From positions 1 through 64,000 of the forward strand of contig NZ_JAIOUP010000006.1 of NCBI RefSeq assembly GCF_019931165.1: DNA of 64,000 bases, given 5' to 3'. The position numbers and the translations under genes were made by a program. Source of the stretch: Schnuerera sp. xch1. GTDB taxonomy: Bacteria > Bacillota > Clostridia > Tissierellales > Tepidimicrobiaceae. Of the stretch, positions 23,258 to 32,014 are shown piece after piece. The number at the start of each line of letters is the position of its first letter. Positions within the stretch are counted from its first letter, which is position 1. Below the pieces are notes generated by a model, which saw only the letters and a program-made list of their open reading frames with translations, had not been told where the DNA came from and did not search any database.

Positions 23258-23488
23258 ATGCTAATACTTACGAGAAAAAAGGACGAATCCATTATAATAG
23301 ATGGAAATATTGAAGTAAAAATTATGGAAATTGAAGACGGAAAGGTAAGAATTGGCATAGATGCACCTGAAAACATTGATATTTTTCGGAAGGAATTGTA
23401 TAAGTATATTGAAGATGAAAATATTGAAGCATCAAAATCGAAGTTAAGTATTGACGAAGTGAATCGATTATTTAGAAAAAAGAAGTAA
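23258..23488 (+). CDS. csrA: carbon storage regulator CsrA
   Basis: A 76-aa RNA-binding translational repressor (MLILTRKKDESIIIDG, VRIGIDAPENIDIFRKELY). It binds GGA motifs in hairpin loops, and the flagellin leader just downstream carries two. The canonical start MLILTRK puts the ATG at 23258, with AGGGGTG at a good distance; an ATG 6 bases earlier overlaps the fliW stop and is too close to that site. A C-terminal tail (about residues 55-76) is longer than in E. coli, as in other Firmicutes. Confidence 0.95.
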   Translation: MLILTRKKDESIIIDGNIEVKIMEIEDGKVRIGIDAPENIDIFRKELYKYIEDENIEASKSKLSIDEVNRLFRKKK

Positions 23489-23574
23489 TTGAAGCCAACT
23501 CAGAACTAGTATACATGTTATTTGACAACTTGGATGATTCTTGGAAATGAAAGAAAAATTTTATATAAAAGTAC

Positions 23575-23601
23575 TAAAGTTATTGGACAAGCATCCGATA
23601 A
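23575..23601 (+). promoter_or_regulatory. sigma-D promoter of flagellin
   Basis: TAAA (23575-23578), a 15-base spacer and TCCGATAA (23594-23601), 150 bases before the flagellin start. Confidence 0.85.
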
Positions 23602-23608
23602 TAGTATT

Positions 23609-23707
23609 GAGAAGTAGAACTTCTCAAAATTGTGAATTAAGAATTGTAAATTGTAAATTAAATTCACAATTCAACATTCAAAATTTAAAATTCCGCCCTA
23701 CGGGCGG
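23609..23707 (+). promoter_or_regulatory. structured 5' leader of flagellin mRNA
   Basis: Right at the expected RNA start, GAGAAGT / ACTTCTC (23609-23625) forms a perfect 7-base stem. Then AATTGTGAATT (23628-23638) pairs with AATTCACAATT (23661-23671), and CCGCCC / GGGCGG (23693-23707) makes a GC-rich hairpin in an AT-rich region. A 5'-terminal stem is known to stabilise abundant mRNAs. Part of this may be an inserted repeat. Confidence 0.6.
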
Positions 23708-23708
23708 C

Positions 23709-23746
23709 GGCATGGATGCCAAATAATAAAAATTCAAGGAGGAATT
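23709..23746 (+). promoter_or_regulatory. two CsrA-type binding hairpins in the flagellin leader
   Basis: Site 1 is GGCA-TGGA-TGCC at 23709-23720. Site 2 is AATTC-AAGGAG-GAATT at 23731-23746 and contains the ribosome site. Both place GGA in the loop, the feature CsrA recognises, and Bacillus hag has a comparable pair. Confidence 0.65.
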
Positions 23747-23750
23747 AATA

Positions 23751-24923
23751 ATGAGAATTAACAACAACTTAATGGCTTTGAACACCCATCGTCAGTTGGG
23801 AGTTACAAACAATGCTTCAACAAAATCAATGGAAAAATTATCTTCAGGATTTAGAATCAACAGAGCTGGAGATGACGCAGCAGGACTTTCTATATCCGAG
23901 AAAATGAGAGGGCAAATTAGGGGTCTTAATATGGCTTCTAAAAATGCTCAAGACGGTATTTCATTGATTCAAACAGCTGAAGGTGCTTTAAATGAATCAC
24001 ATGCTATACTTCAAAGAATGAGAGAGTTAGCAGTACAAGCAGCTAATGATACTAATGTTGAAGTTGATAGAGATGCACTTCAAGCAGAAGTACATCAACT
24101 ATCCGCTGAATTAACAAGAATTGCTGAAACAACTGAATTTAATACACAAAAATTATTAGATGGAGATTTTAGTGATAAAACTTTCCATATTGGTGCAAAT
24201 GAAGGTCAAAATCTTCAGTTAAGCATTGGTGAAATGAGTGCGGATGCTCTGGGAGCAGGGTTTGTAGAAGATGTAGATATAACAGATACGGCCGCATTGA
24301 CAACTTTGGCTGCAGATACAAGTTATACAGTAGTAAGATTTGAAGCTGTAGATATTACAGATGGAGCTGATCCTGCTGTAACTGTTGTTACTGGAGCACA
24401 ATATGGTCTTGCAGATGCTGATGGAGAAATAGTTGCTGTTAGTGCCGATGGAAAGGCCTTTACTGAATTAGATGAAGCAAAAGCTGTAGACAGTATTGAA
24501 GATGCGACTATAGGAACTGCAAATCAATCAATTACTTTTACCAATGAACTTAGTGCAGGTGTAACTGTAGAAATTTCAGGGGCAGCTGATGATGGTTCTG
24601 CTGTGGCAACTGCAACTGGTGGGGTTAGTATTTCCAGTCAAGAAGTAGCTGGTAAGGCTATAACAACCTTTAATAAAGCTTTAGATTCAGTTTCATCTGA
24701 AAGATCTAAGCTAGGAGCATTGCAAAATAGGCTAGAGCATACAATAAAGAACTTAGATACATCTGCTGAAAACTTACAAGCAGCTGAATCTAGAATTAGA
24801 GATGTAGACATGGCTAAAGAAATGATGGAGTTTACTAAGAACAACATCCTTCAACAAGCAGCTCAAGCTATGTTGGCTCAAGCAAATCAAGCACCTCAAG
24901 GAGTTCTTCAGTTATTAAGATGA
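23751..24923 (+). CDS. fliC: flagellin
   Basis: The filament subunit, 390 aa. Conserved D0/D1 ends (MRINNNLMALNTHRQLG, LSSGFRINRAGDDAAGLSIS; at the C-terminus AESRIRDVDMAKEMMEFTKN, ANQAPQGVLQLLR) flank a short acidic Ala/Thr-rich variable domain (about 165-290). AAGGAGG ribosome site inside a CsrA-type hairpin. Sigma-D promoter, fliW-csrA upstream, terminator at 24946. Export should be aided by FliS (58905-59300). Confidence 0.97.
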   Translation: MRINNNLMALNTHRQLGVTNNASTKSMEKLSSGFRINRAGDDAAGLSISEKMRGQIRGLNMASKNAQDGISLIQTAEGALNESHAILQRMRELAVQAANDTNVEVDRDALQAEVHQLSAELTRIAETTEFNTQKLLDGDFSDKTFHIGANEGQNLQLSIGEMSADALGAGFVEDVDITDTAALTTLAADTSYTVVRFEAVDITDGADPAVTVVTGAQYGLADADGEIVAVSADGKAFTELDEAKAVDSIEDATIGTANQSITFTNELSAGVTVEISGAADDGSAVATATGGVSISSQEVAGKAITTFNKALDSVSSERSKLGALQNRLEHTIKNLDTSAENLQAAESRIRDVDMAKEMMEFTKNNILQQAAQAMLAQANQAPQGVLQLLR

Positions 24924-24945
24924 TTGAATCTCTAGTAATAACAAT

Positions 24946-24980
24946 AGAGGGTCAGGGGATTTTTTCTCTGGCTCTTTTTT
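24946..24980 (+). terminator. terminator of flagellin
   Basis: AGAG plus TCAGGGGA pairs with TTCTCTGG plus CTCT, with a 2-base bulge and G-T pairs, followed by six T. Confidence 0.65.
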
Positions 24981-25010
24981 AAAATATCGATGTTAAAAGG
25001 TGACCTGAAT

Positions 25011-25859
25011 ATGGATAAAAGTTGGAAAGTTAAGGGGTTTATCTTATCTGATGCAAAGTTGGAACACAATGTGACTATAGATGGTTTTCTATTTGATATA
25101 GTGGATAATAAAACATATGTAGAAATAGATGTAATTGGAGATTCCACAGAAGAAGCAAGAGAAATTGTTTTAAGTAAATTTGAAAACTTGTCTGGATTTT
25201 TATCCTTTGTGGTAGATTCAAAGTTCAAATTAATTATTACTGACGTAATTCAAATTGTTCATAAAGGTGAAAAAGGATACGGAGAAAAAGATCTGTTATG
25301 TAGACTGGCAATACCTAGGAAGGTAACGAATCAAGATATAGGGAATGCTAATCAATTACTTAAAGAGAGCAGATATTTAGATAAAATAACTAGAACTGCA
25401 ATCAAATACTATGAGAGAGGTATAAGGATAGAGCCATGGTATACAGAGGCATTTATAAACTATTTTAAGATAATTGAGCTAATATCAGATAAATATCTAG
25501 ATGAAGCAAAACAAGAAAAAGAAGAAGAAAACAAAACAAAAATGGAACAAAGTATTTCTAAAATAGTAAAAGAGATTAAAAGTAAAAAATATGATAAAGA
25601 TGCTATAATTAAATCAGCAAAAGACATATACGAGATAGGCAAAGTTGAAAGAAGAAGGAGAATAGAACTAGCAGCAACTGATTTAGGGGCAGAAGAATTT
25701 ACCATAGATGATATAAAAAAATTGGTAAACATTAGAAATAAAGTTTCAGCGCATGCGAATAGTCAATTGGAATTGATTAATGGAGATCAATTAATTCTAT
25801 GTAAATCTTTTGCTAAAAAAATATTAAGTGGATATATTCAAAAACAAATTAAAGATTAA
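25011..25859 (+). CDS. uncharacterised protein with a HEPN-like C-terminal motif
   Basis: A 282-aa cytoplasmic protein, family not recognised. The N-terminal half (about 1-100) is beta-rich (WKVKGFILSDAKLEHNVTID). The middle (about 155-215) is a Lys/Glu-rich helix, and the C-terminal part has VNIRNKVSAHANS, where R242-N243-x4-H248 fits the R-x(4-6)-H motif of HEPN ribonucleases and related Apea-type domains. The ATG at 25011 follows AAAAGGTGACC; the one at 24990 has no ribosome site. It lies between flagellin and a yjfB gene, but nothing proves a motility role. Confidence 0.55.
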   Translation: MDKSWKVKGFILSDAKLEHNVTIDGFLFDIVDNKTYVEIDVIGDSTEEAREIVLSKFENLSGFLSFVVDSKFKLIITDVIQIVHKGEKGYGEKDLLCRLAIPRKVTNQDIGNANQLLKESRYLDKITRTAIKYYERGIRIEPWYTEAFINYFKIIELISDKYLDEAKQEKEEENKTKMEQSISKIVKEIKSKKYDKDAIIKSAKDIYEIGKVERRRRIELAATDLGAEEFTIDDIKKLVNIRNKVSAHANSQLELINGDQLILCKSFAKKILSGYIQKQIKD

Positions 25860-25915
25860 TGATAGGAAGTGTTTAATTTTATTGCTAAATTGCTAATTAG
25901 AAAGGAGCATGTATC

Positions 25916-26113
25916 ATGGACATAGCAGCACTATCAATGGGACTAAGCCAAATGAAAGTACAACGACAAGCCAGCATATCGATCATGAAAATGGCAATAG
26001 ATACTGGAAAAACACAAATGAACGATATGGTACAGATGATAGAGGAAAATACCAAGATGATGGAGCAATCCATTAATTCTCATTTGGGTAGAAGCATAGA
26101 TATTAATCTATAA
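25916..26113 (+). CDS. yjfB: YjfB family putative motility protein (copy 1)
   Basis: A 65-aa protein of the YjfB family (MDIAALSMGLSQMKVQRQAS, TGKTQMNDMVQMIEENTKMM). In Bacillus yjfB is a sigma-D gene of unknown function. AAAGGAG before the ATG. A close paralogue is at 42952-43149. No sigma-D box was found directly upstream of this copy, so it may be read through from the gene before it. Confidence 0.85.
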   Translation: MDIAALSMGLSQMKVQRQASISIMKMAIDTGKTQMNDMVQMIEENTKMMEQSINSHLGRSIDINL

Positions 26114-26135
26114 ATAATCAAAAAGAGATGATAAC

Positions 26136-26270
26136 ATGGTAGAACAAGTAAAAGAGCGGTTAGAAAGACAGCTGGAAAGAGTAAATCAGCGTACACAGGT
26201 ATTGGACATGATAGAGGAAAGATTCTTCCAGATGGATATTTGGAAGATTAAACATCGACCAAGTTACTAA
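26136..26270 (+). CDS. 44-aa hypothetical helical protein
   Basis: A short gene 22 bases after yjfB. It starts MVEQVKERLERQLERVNQ, is strongly charged and helical, and ends WKIKHRPSY; a terminator follows. The coding pattern and AAAGAGATGATAAC site support translation. It is not recognised as a known family. Confidence 0.5.
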   Translation: MVEQVKERLERQLERVNQRTQVLDMIEERFFQMDIWKIKHRPSY

Positions 26271-26292
26271 GATCCTAAAAAGGGTCTTTTTC
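26270..26292 (+). terminator. terminator after the yjfB pair
   Basis: AGATCC pairs with GGGTCT (one G-T pair) around a 6-base loop, then TTTTC and more T. Confidence 0.6.
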
Positions 26293-26368
26293 TTTTATTT
26301 TCACAAAGAACTACTATTCTAATGATATAATTAACTTAAAATATTCTAATCAAAATGGAGGTATTATC

Positions 26369-27109
26369 ATGAATGAAATACTTAAACAGATAAAAAATAG
26401 AAAATCAGTCCGTGTATTTGAGGACAAAGAAATTCCAAGTGAAGTGAAACAGGAAATATTAAATGCTGCATTTGAAGCTCCTACTGCGGGATGTATGATG
26501 CTATACAGCATTTTTGACATAACTGATGAAAACCAAAAGAAAAAATTGTCAGTTACTTGTGATAATCAACCATTTATAGCAAAGGCGCCTATGGTGCTTG
26601 TTTTTCTTGCAGACTATCAGAGATGGTATGATTCCTTTTGTTTTGAGGAATGTGATATAAGAAAACCTGGTCAGGGAGATATATTACTAGCTTATGCAGA
26701 TGCAATAATTGCTGCTCAAAATACTGTAATAGCTGCAGAATCCTTGGGAATTGGTTCATGTTATATAGGGGATATTCTTGAGAACTGTGAAGTTGTTAGA
26801 GAGTTGTTAGAACTTCCAGACTATGTTATACCTGCTGCTATGGTAGTATATGGGTATCCAACAGAGTCTCAAAAGAAAAGGAAGAAACCTGTGCGTTTTG
26901 AAAAAGAGTACATAGTTTTTGAGAATAAATATCATAGATTGTCTAAAGAAGAGAATAAAAAAATGCATTCTAAAAGAAATGAAAAATCAGGTTTAGCTGA
27001 TAATAATATTAATGAATATATTAGAAAGTTTTGTAAACGTAAATATATGTCAGACTTTTCTTTAGAAATGGATAGATCTGCAGCAGAATATCTTAAGAAA
27101 TTTAAATAG
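26369..27109 (+). CDS. nitroreductase family protein
   Basis: A 246-aa FMN-dependent oxidoreductase. The N-terminal family motif (QIKNRKSVRVFEDKEIPSE), the middle (ALAYADAIIAAQNTVIAAES-like stretch, LGIGSCYIGDI) and the PAAMVVYGYP segment are present. Substrates of such enzymes vary (quinones, nitro compounds, flavins) and cannot be told here. The last about 50 residues are a charged extension beyond the usual domain. GGAGGT site before the ATG. Confidence 0.9.
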   Translation: MNEILKQIKNRKSVRVFEDKEIPSEVKQEILNAAFEAPTAGCMMLYSIFDITDENQKKKLSVTCDNQPFIAKAPMVLVFLADYQRWYDSFCFEECDIRKPGQGDILLAYADAIIAAQNTVIAAESLGIGSCYIGDILENCEVVRELLELPDYVIPAAMVVYGYPTESQKKRKKPVRFEKEYIVFENKYHRLSKEENKKMHSKRNEKSGLADNNINEYIRKFCKRKYMSDFSLEMDRSAAEYLKKFK

Positions 27110-27130
27110 ATATAAAAGGAGAGTGATTTC

Positions 27131-27430
27131 ATGTTTAAGCCTCAGAACTATGCTTTTCAAATTGAAGTAACTGTAAAGTCTGTATTCAATTGTAACAAAT
27201 ATGAACTTGGCGGTATAACAGATGCAAATTTTATAGAAAAGGATCCTTTTATAGCCATAGCATTTGTATTAGGTAACTTCTATAACAAAGTAAATACTAG
27301 CTTTAAGGAAAAAATAGATGAATTTCTTAATGTATATTATTTAGAAATGGGAAAGAGCATTTCAGAAATAGGAGAAGAAAAGATTAAAAAACTAGTAGCA
27401 GATTTTAATGAAATAGTATCAACAATTTAA
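27131..27430 (+). CDS. hypothetical protein
   Basis: A 99-aa protein with AAAGGAGAG before the ATG, 21 bases after the nitroreductase gene and probably in the same message. It has no signal, membrane segment or recognised motif; the composition is mixed alpha/beta with a helical C-terminal half. The function is unknown. Confidence 0.6.
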   Translation: MFKPQNYAFQIEVTVKSVFNCNKYELGGITDANFIEKDPFIAIAFVLGNFYNKVNTSFKEKIDEFLNVYYLEMGKSISEIGEEKIKKLVADFNEIVSTI

Positions 27431-27582
27431 AATAGTATAATTCAAGGGAGCCTACTAAGTCTCATTATCTCTTATATGCTCTTATTTTTAAATAGGATTA
27501 TATGATAGTTTAACATGTACAATTCATAATATTTGATTTCTAATCATTAATTAGAAAAATGACAATTGTTTAATTTTGTCGA

Positions 27583-27759
27583 ATTACAGGAATATATCAT
27601 GTTGGCTTAGGATTTGATTTTGATGATTATTTAACTGGAGAAACGTTGAGTTTCTTTGTTGAAGGAGATTCAAATATAAAGGGATTAGAAAATATAACAA
27701 AGGTTCCAAAGTTAATTGAAATGTTAAAGGATAGAGTAATAACCCCTTTAGTTTTCTAG
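27583..27759 (+). pseudogene. remnant of a membrane dipeptidase (peptidase M19) gene
   Basis: An open stretch with no start codon reads HVGLGFDFDDY, later GLENITKVPKLIEMLKDR. These resemble HVGIGSDFDG and GLEDVSKYPNLTEEL of M19 dipeptidases. Only the C-terminal part remains, so it is a decayed gene. The region 27431-27582 before it shows nothing else. Confidence 0.6.
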
Positions 27760-27769
27760 AGGGGTTTTG
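27741..27769 (+). terminator. terminator at the end of the dipeptidase remnant
   Basis: AACCCCT pairs with AGGGGTT around a 12-base loop, followed by TTTG. Confidence 0.6.
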
Positions 27770-27847
27770 TTAATGTAGCACAGGTTCTGATGCTCCTACG
27801 GAGGTTATCTAAAATTATTAAAAAATATCCATATATATTGATTACAC

Positions 27848-27874
27848 TGAAATTATCAAAAATTCTGTCGATAT
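27848..27874 (+). promoter_or_regulatory. possible sigma-D promoter of the chemoreceptor gene
   Basis: TGAA (one change from TAAA), a 15-base spacer, then GTCGATAT at 27867-27874, 62 bases before the start codon. Confidence 0.6.
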
Positions 27875-27935
27875 ATATTAATGTAATATGATTATGACAA
27901 AACATTTTTGATTTTAGAAAAAAGGGGACGATTAT

Positions 27936-29996
27936 ATGGACTTAGAAAAGCATAGGGGAAAAAACAAAGTACAAACAAGCTCCATTAGAACTAAGTTATT
28001 CATTATACCTATTATAGTGATAACATTGGTTATGGTAGTAATAGCAATAACATCTACTATAAACACGAAAAATAGTCTATTCGATGAAATGGATAGAAAT
28101 GGAGAGATTATATTAAGAGAGACTGTAAGCAGATTAAGTGACAATACTACATCATTGAAGATAATAAACAATGCAATAGAAGAAGATATTATGGTAGCTG
28201 CTAAATCTATTATGCGTGCAGAAGATGAATTGACATATGAGAAGATGTTAGAATTAGCTGAAGATAATGGAGCGGATGAATTAACTCTTTTTAATTCAGA
28301 GGGAATAATACTATTTTCAACTGTAGAAGAATATGTTGGGATGTCCCCAGATGAGAATAGTGATTTGGCTGAATTTTTTAGAAGTGGACAGGATGTATTA
28401 ATGGAAGAAATAAGACAAGATACTGAGTCAGATACATATTTTAAATATGGAGCTATACGACTACCTAGTGGTAATTTTGCTCAAGCTGGAATAAAAGCAG
28501 ATTATATTAATGAACTGACAGAAAGGTTTAATCGTCAAAGCTTAGTTGATAGTTTAACAATAGATGATGATATTGTCTATGCTGCATTTATAGACAATGA
28601 TTTTAAAGTAGAGGCTCATAGTATACAGGACCGTATTGGAGAAAGTTATTCTGAAGATGAAAGAGTCGCATCAGCAGTTACTGATGGACAAATGTCTTCT
28701 TTAGAAGATGTATTTCATAAAGATAATAATGAAATTCCAGTATATGATGTATTGTATCCAGTAGTTGTAGATGGAGAACAGATAGGGGCTTTAAATATTG
28801 GTTTTTCTATGGAAGATGTAAATTCTGCTATAAATAAAAATCGTAACATTATCTTTTCTTTAGGAATATTTGCGTTTTTGTTATTAGGGGCAATTCTATT
28901 TTCAACATCTAATAATGAGATAAAAGCTATAAAGAAACTAGAACACCTTATGAATACTATGGCAGATGGGGACTTTAGCAATGAAGTGCCAGAGAAATTA
29001 TTGAATAAAAAAGATGAGTTTGGAGTAATATCTCGTTCAGTAGATACTATGCAAAAATCTATAAGAAACATTATTAAGAATGTTTTCGAAAGTTCTCAAA
29101 GTGTAGCTTCTTATTCTGAAGAATTAACAGCAACTACTGAACAGTCTGCAACTGCAGCTGATGAAGTAGCTGAAGCAATTGAGAACATAGCTAGTAGTGC
29201 TAATGAACAAGCCAATGATACAGAAAAAGGATTTATATCTGCTACAGAACTTGGAGATGCAGTTAATAAAAATATAGATTATATAAAGAAATTAAATAGT
29301 TCTGTCAGCAAGGTAAATAAACTTAAAGATGAAGGAACTGAATTAGTTGGAGACCTTGTAGAAAAGAATAATATGAATGATAAAGCATCTAAAGATATTG
29401 GAGAAGTAATAAAAAGTACAGATGAAAGTGCTGAAAGAATAGCTTCGGCTAGTGAGATGATAAAAAACATTTCAGAGCAGACAAACTTATTAGCTTTAAA
29501 TGCAGCTATAGAAGCAGCTAGAGCAGGAGAAAGTGGTAAAGGATTTGCAGTAGTAGCAGAAGAGATTAGAAAACTTGCAGAACAATCCAATGAGTTTACA
29601 GAGGAGATAAGTAAAGTAATAAATGATCTTACAACTAAGACATCAAATGCAGTACAAACTATGAATGAAATAGAAAAAGTAGTAGACTCTCAAAATGAAA
29701 GTGTAACAATGACAAATAATAAATTTAAAGGAATAGCTAAATCCATAGATGAAATGAAACAAGTTATAGATTTTGTAAATGAGTCTAGTGATGAAATGGT
29801 AAATGAAAATAATGAGATAATAGAGATAATGGAAAGCCTAGCAAGTATATCACAAGAAAACGCAGCTGCAACAGAAGAAGCATCTGCATCTGTAGAAGAA
29901 CAAACAGCAGGTATAAATGGGATTGCAAACTCGAGTGAAGAACTTGCAAATATAGCAGAAAAGTTAAAAATCCAGGTAGAGCAATTTAAAATCTAG
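27936..29996 (+). CDS. methyl-accepting chemotaxis protein
   Basis: A 686-aa transmembrane chemoreceptor. The order is a cytoplasmic N-tail, a membrane helix (about 24-45), an extracellular Cache-like sensor (about 50-300), a second membrane helix (about 305-323), HAMP (about 325-380) and a long signalling coiled coil with the hairpin tip ([35 protein letters not shown]). The tip contacts CheA/CheW. The ligand is unknown. ATG behind AAAGGGGACG. A sigma-D-like promoter ties it to the flagellar regulon. Confidence 0.95.
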   Translation: MDLEKHRGKNKVQTSSIRTKLFIIPIIVITLVMVVIAITSTINTKNSLFDEMDRNGEIILRETVSRLSDNTTSLKIINNAIEEDIMVAAKSIMRAEDELTYEKMLELAEDNGADELTLFNSEGIILFSTVEEYVGMSPDENSDLAEFFRSGQDVLMEEIRQDTESDTYFKYGAIRLPSGNFAQAGIKADYINELTERFNRQSLVDSLTIDDDIVYAAFIDNDFKVEAHSIQDRIGESYSEDERVASAVTDGQMSSLEDVFHKDNNEIPVYDVLYPVVVDGEQIGALNIGFSMEDVNSAINKNRNIIFSLGIFAFLLLGAILFSTSNNEIKAIKKLEHLMNTMADGDFSNEVPEKLLNKKDEFGVISRSVDTMQKSIRNIIKNVFESSQSVASYSEELTATTEQSATAADEVAEAIENIASSANEQANDTEKGFISATELGDAVNKNIDYIKKLNSSVSKVNKLKDEGTELVGDLVEKNNMNDKASKDIGEVIKSTDESAERIASASEMIKNISEQTNLLALNAAIEAARAGESGKGFAVVAEEIRKLAEQSNEFTEEISKVINDLTTKTSNAVQTMNEIEKVVDSQNESVTMTNNKFKGIAKSIDEMKQVIDFVNESSDEMVNENNEIIEIMESLASISQENAAATEEASASVEEQTAGINGIANSSEELANIAEKLKIQVEQFKI

Positions 29997-30105
29997 TATA
30001 ATAGAAATATTTAACTTATATATATGAAGTAGTATATGATTTATTAATAGTATCATATAAATATAGTAATTCTATTATAAATTTTATAAACAGGAAGTGA
30101 TACTT

Positions 30106-30477
30106 ATGTATTCTCAATATTCAATTAAGGTAATTGAACATTTCATGACTCCGTAAAATGTTGATAGTATGATAGACTATGATGGCAAAGGTACTTTTGG
30201 TGATCCTAGTTGTGGAGATTCTTTAACCATATACATAAAGGTAAAAGATAATATTATAGAAGATATATCTTTTTTAGTTTTTGGATGTACCGCATCTGTA
30301 GCAACTTCAAGTATGACTACTGTTCTTGCTAAAGGAAAAAGTATAGAGGAAGCACTTGAAATAGAAGAGGAAGATATAGTTGAAGCATTGGACGGATTGC
30401 CAGAAAACAAGCTTCATTGTTCTAACCTTGGAGTACAAGCTTTAAGGAATACAGTTAAAGATTATTTAAACAAGTAA
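30106..30477 (+). pseudogene. IscU/NifU-N-like scaffold gene with an in-frame stop
   Basis: From a good ATG (AGGAAGTGATACTT upstream) the frame reads MYSQYSIKVIEHFMTP, stop TAA, NVDSMIDYDGKG, and so on to a normal C-terminus. IscU-type proteins have R/K-N at this point, so one base change created the stop. All three expected cysteines survive (DPSCGD, FGCTAS, LHCSN). Residues after the stop could be made only from an ATG at 30169, which lacks a ribosome site. Product if intact: an iron-sulphur cluster scaffold. A sequencing error is possible. Confidence 0.7.
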
Positions 30478-30481
30478 CCAA

Positions 30482-30512
30482 AGATGCAAAAGGGATAGTC
30501 CCTTTTGCATCT
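30482..30512 (+). terminator. terminator after the IscU-like gene
   Basis: AGATGCAAAAGGGA pairs perfectly with TCCCTTTTGCATCT around TAG, followed by AATTTTAT. Confidence 0.75.
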
Positions 30513-30596
30513 AATTTTATAGAATGGAACTTGCCTATAATTGATAATAATTGCCTGTCCGCAAATATGAGAAAAATGAATTTTATTGCAAAAAAA

Positions 30597-30754
30597 GTAG
30601 AGTCTATGGTTCAAATAGTATTTTTATCAGAAACTATAGTTGTTATGCTTGCAACAAGCTTCCAGTGAAGTTTAAAGAACTAGTTATTATTTTTTTAGAA
30701 AGAACATTAATAGCAATACCAATAGTTGCGATATTTATGCATATACTTTTTTAA
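30597..30754 (+). pseudogene. C-terminal remnant of a YjiH-family membrane protein gene
   Basis: VESMVQIVFLSETIVVML in one frame, then after a frameshift KFKELVIIFLERTLIAIP and IFMHILF in another. The intact gene at 36068-37534 ends with very similar residues (VSMVQIIFLAESVVVVM, KFRELMIIFLERTFIAMP). It is therefore the broken tail of a paralogue. The rest of the gene is gone. Confidence 0.75.
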
Positions 30755-30937
30755 TATAATAAAATGAATTAAAACATGTAGCTTTATTTATATGGTAATT
30801 TGTAGAGAAGACACAGTTTTTTATTGTAGAAACTTTGTCTTTTAACGGTTTATAAAAAAAGGATTTGAATAAAATATATTGAAATAAATATGTAGTGATA
30901 TAATATGAGAAAAGAATTAATACATGGGGGAACTAAT

Positions 30938-31997
30938 ATGACATCAAATATTAAATCTACTGGGAAACTACATAGCTATGTAGAAGATCTATTTGTACAG
31001 CTTTTCTGTGAAGCCTTTGGGCCTGAAAAATCTCAATACCTATACATTCAGTATCCCTTTAGAGATATATATGGAAATAGTAGATATATTGACTTTGTAC
31101 TACAAAACGAAGATATAAAAATTGCAATTGAAATAGATGGAGAGACATACCATAATCCAAGTAAAGTATCTAAAAATAAATATTATGATGACTTATTAAA
31201 ACAGAATAGTCTTGTATATGATGATTGGAAGGTGTATAGATGGGTTTATAATCAGTTAAAACACCAACCTGAAAAAGTTAAGGATGAGATGATGACTTTT
31301 CTAGGAGAAATGCCTTAGTTCTATTCATGGCAAGGCCTACTATGTCAAAAACATTATATTTGCAGCAGCTAGGTAGGGGAATGAGACTATGTGAAGGAAA
31401 GAATTACCTAATTGTATTCGATTTCATTGACAACTCCAATCTTTTCAATATGCTATATTCGCTTCACAGAGTATTTAATATTAGAGAATACAGGCTAGGT
31501 GAATACGTAGTAGCATCTAAAAAGCAGAAGCAAATGGACATAGATCTCATTGCAAAAGGTGAAAAGTCATCAGTATATTTAGATTTTCCTATTGATATAG
31601 CGGATTATGAGTTATTCTTATAAGCCAGTTTTACTTAAGGCCATGTTTGAACACGTAGATGAAAAAGGAAAAGTAAGAGTTAAGGATATAATAGGATTAT
31701 TTTATAGATTTTTATGAAGAAAGAAAATCAAAGGAACTTCCTGTAGAAAAGCGTAACAGTATATATTGCAAGGATAGCTGTACAAGAAAGGGTGTTGGAA
31801 GAAATATATTTTCGAATCCCTTTAAACGTTTTGAGGATATGAAGTTTATGAAAGGATGTAGGGAGATTGAATATGTGGAATTTAACAGATATATATTTAA
31901 GAGATTAACAGATAAGGAAACAATATGGATAATATCCCATTATGATAAGAAACTTGAGGAATATTATAATAGACCAATTTTTATAAATAAAAGCTAA
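30938..31997 (+). pseudogene. broken nuclease-helicase fusion gene
   Basis: The first part (about 30938-31318, ATG behind GGGGGA) encodes a PD-(D/E)xK-like nuclease domain (YIDFVLQNE, IAIEIDGETYHNPSK). At 31327-31623 comes only the end of an SF2 helicase, with motif VI YLQQLGRGMRL preceded by ARPTMSKT. Two more frame changes follow (KPVLLKAMFEHVDEKGK; then DFIDFYEERKSKELPVEK to the stop at 31997). The helicase motor between nuclease and motif VI is missing. This is a decayed restriction-type or defence-type gene. Confidence 0.75.
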
Positions 31998-32014
31998 GTT
32001 TTAGGAGAATTAGA

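Noticed and set aside
23541-23726. A 61-codon open frame before flagellin
   Set aside because: It lies in the structured 5' leader, crosses two palindromes, and has no ribosome site or protein-like composition.
30551-30754. A 67-codon gene
   Set aside because: Its first half is out of frame with the YjiH-like similarity, so it is the frameshifted tail of a pseudogene.
31327-31623. A separate 98-aa helicase-like gene
   Set aside because: It has only motif VI and no ATP-binding motifs, and it follows the broken frames of the same ancestral gene, so it is treated as part of the pseudogene.
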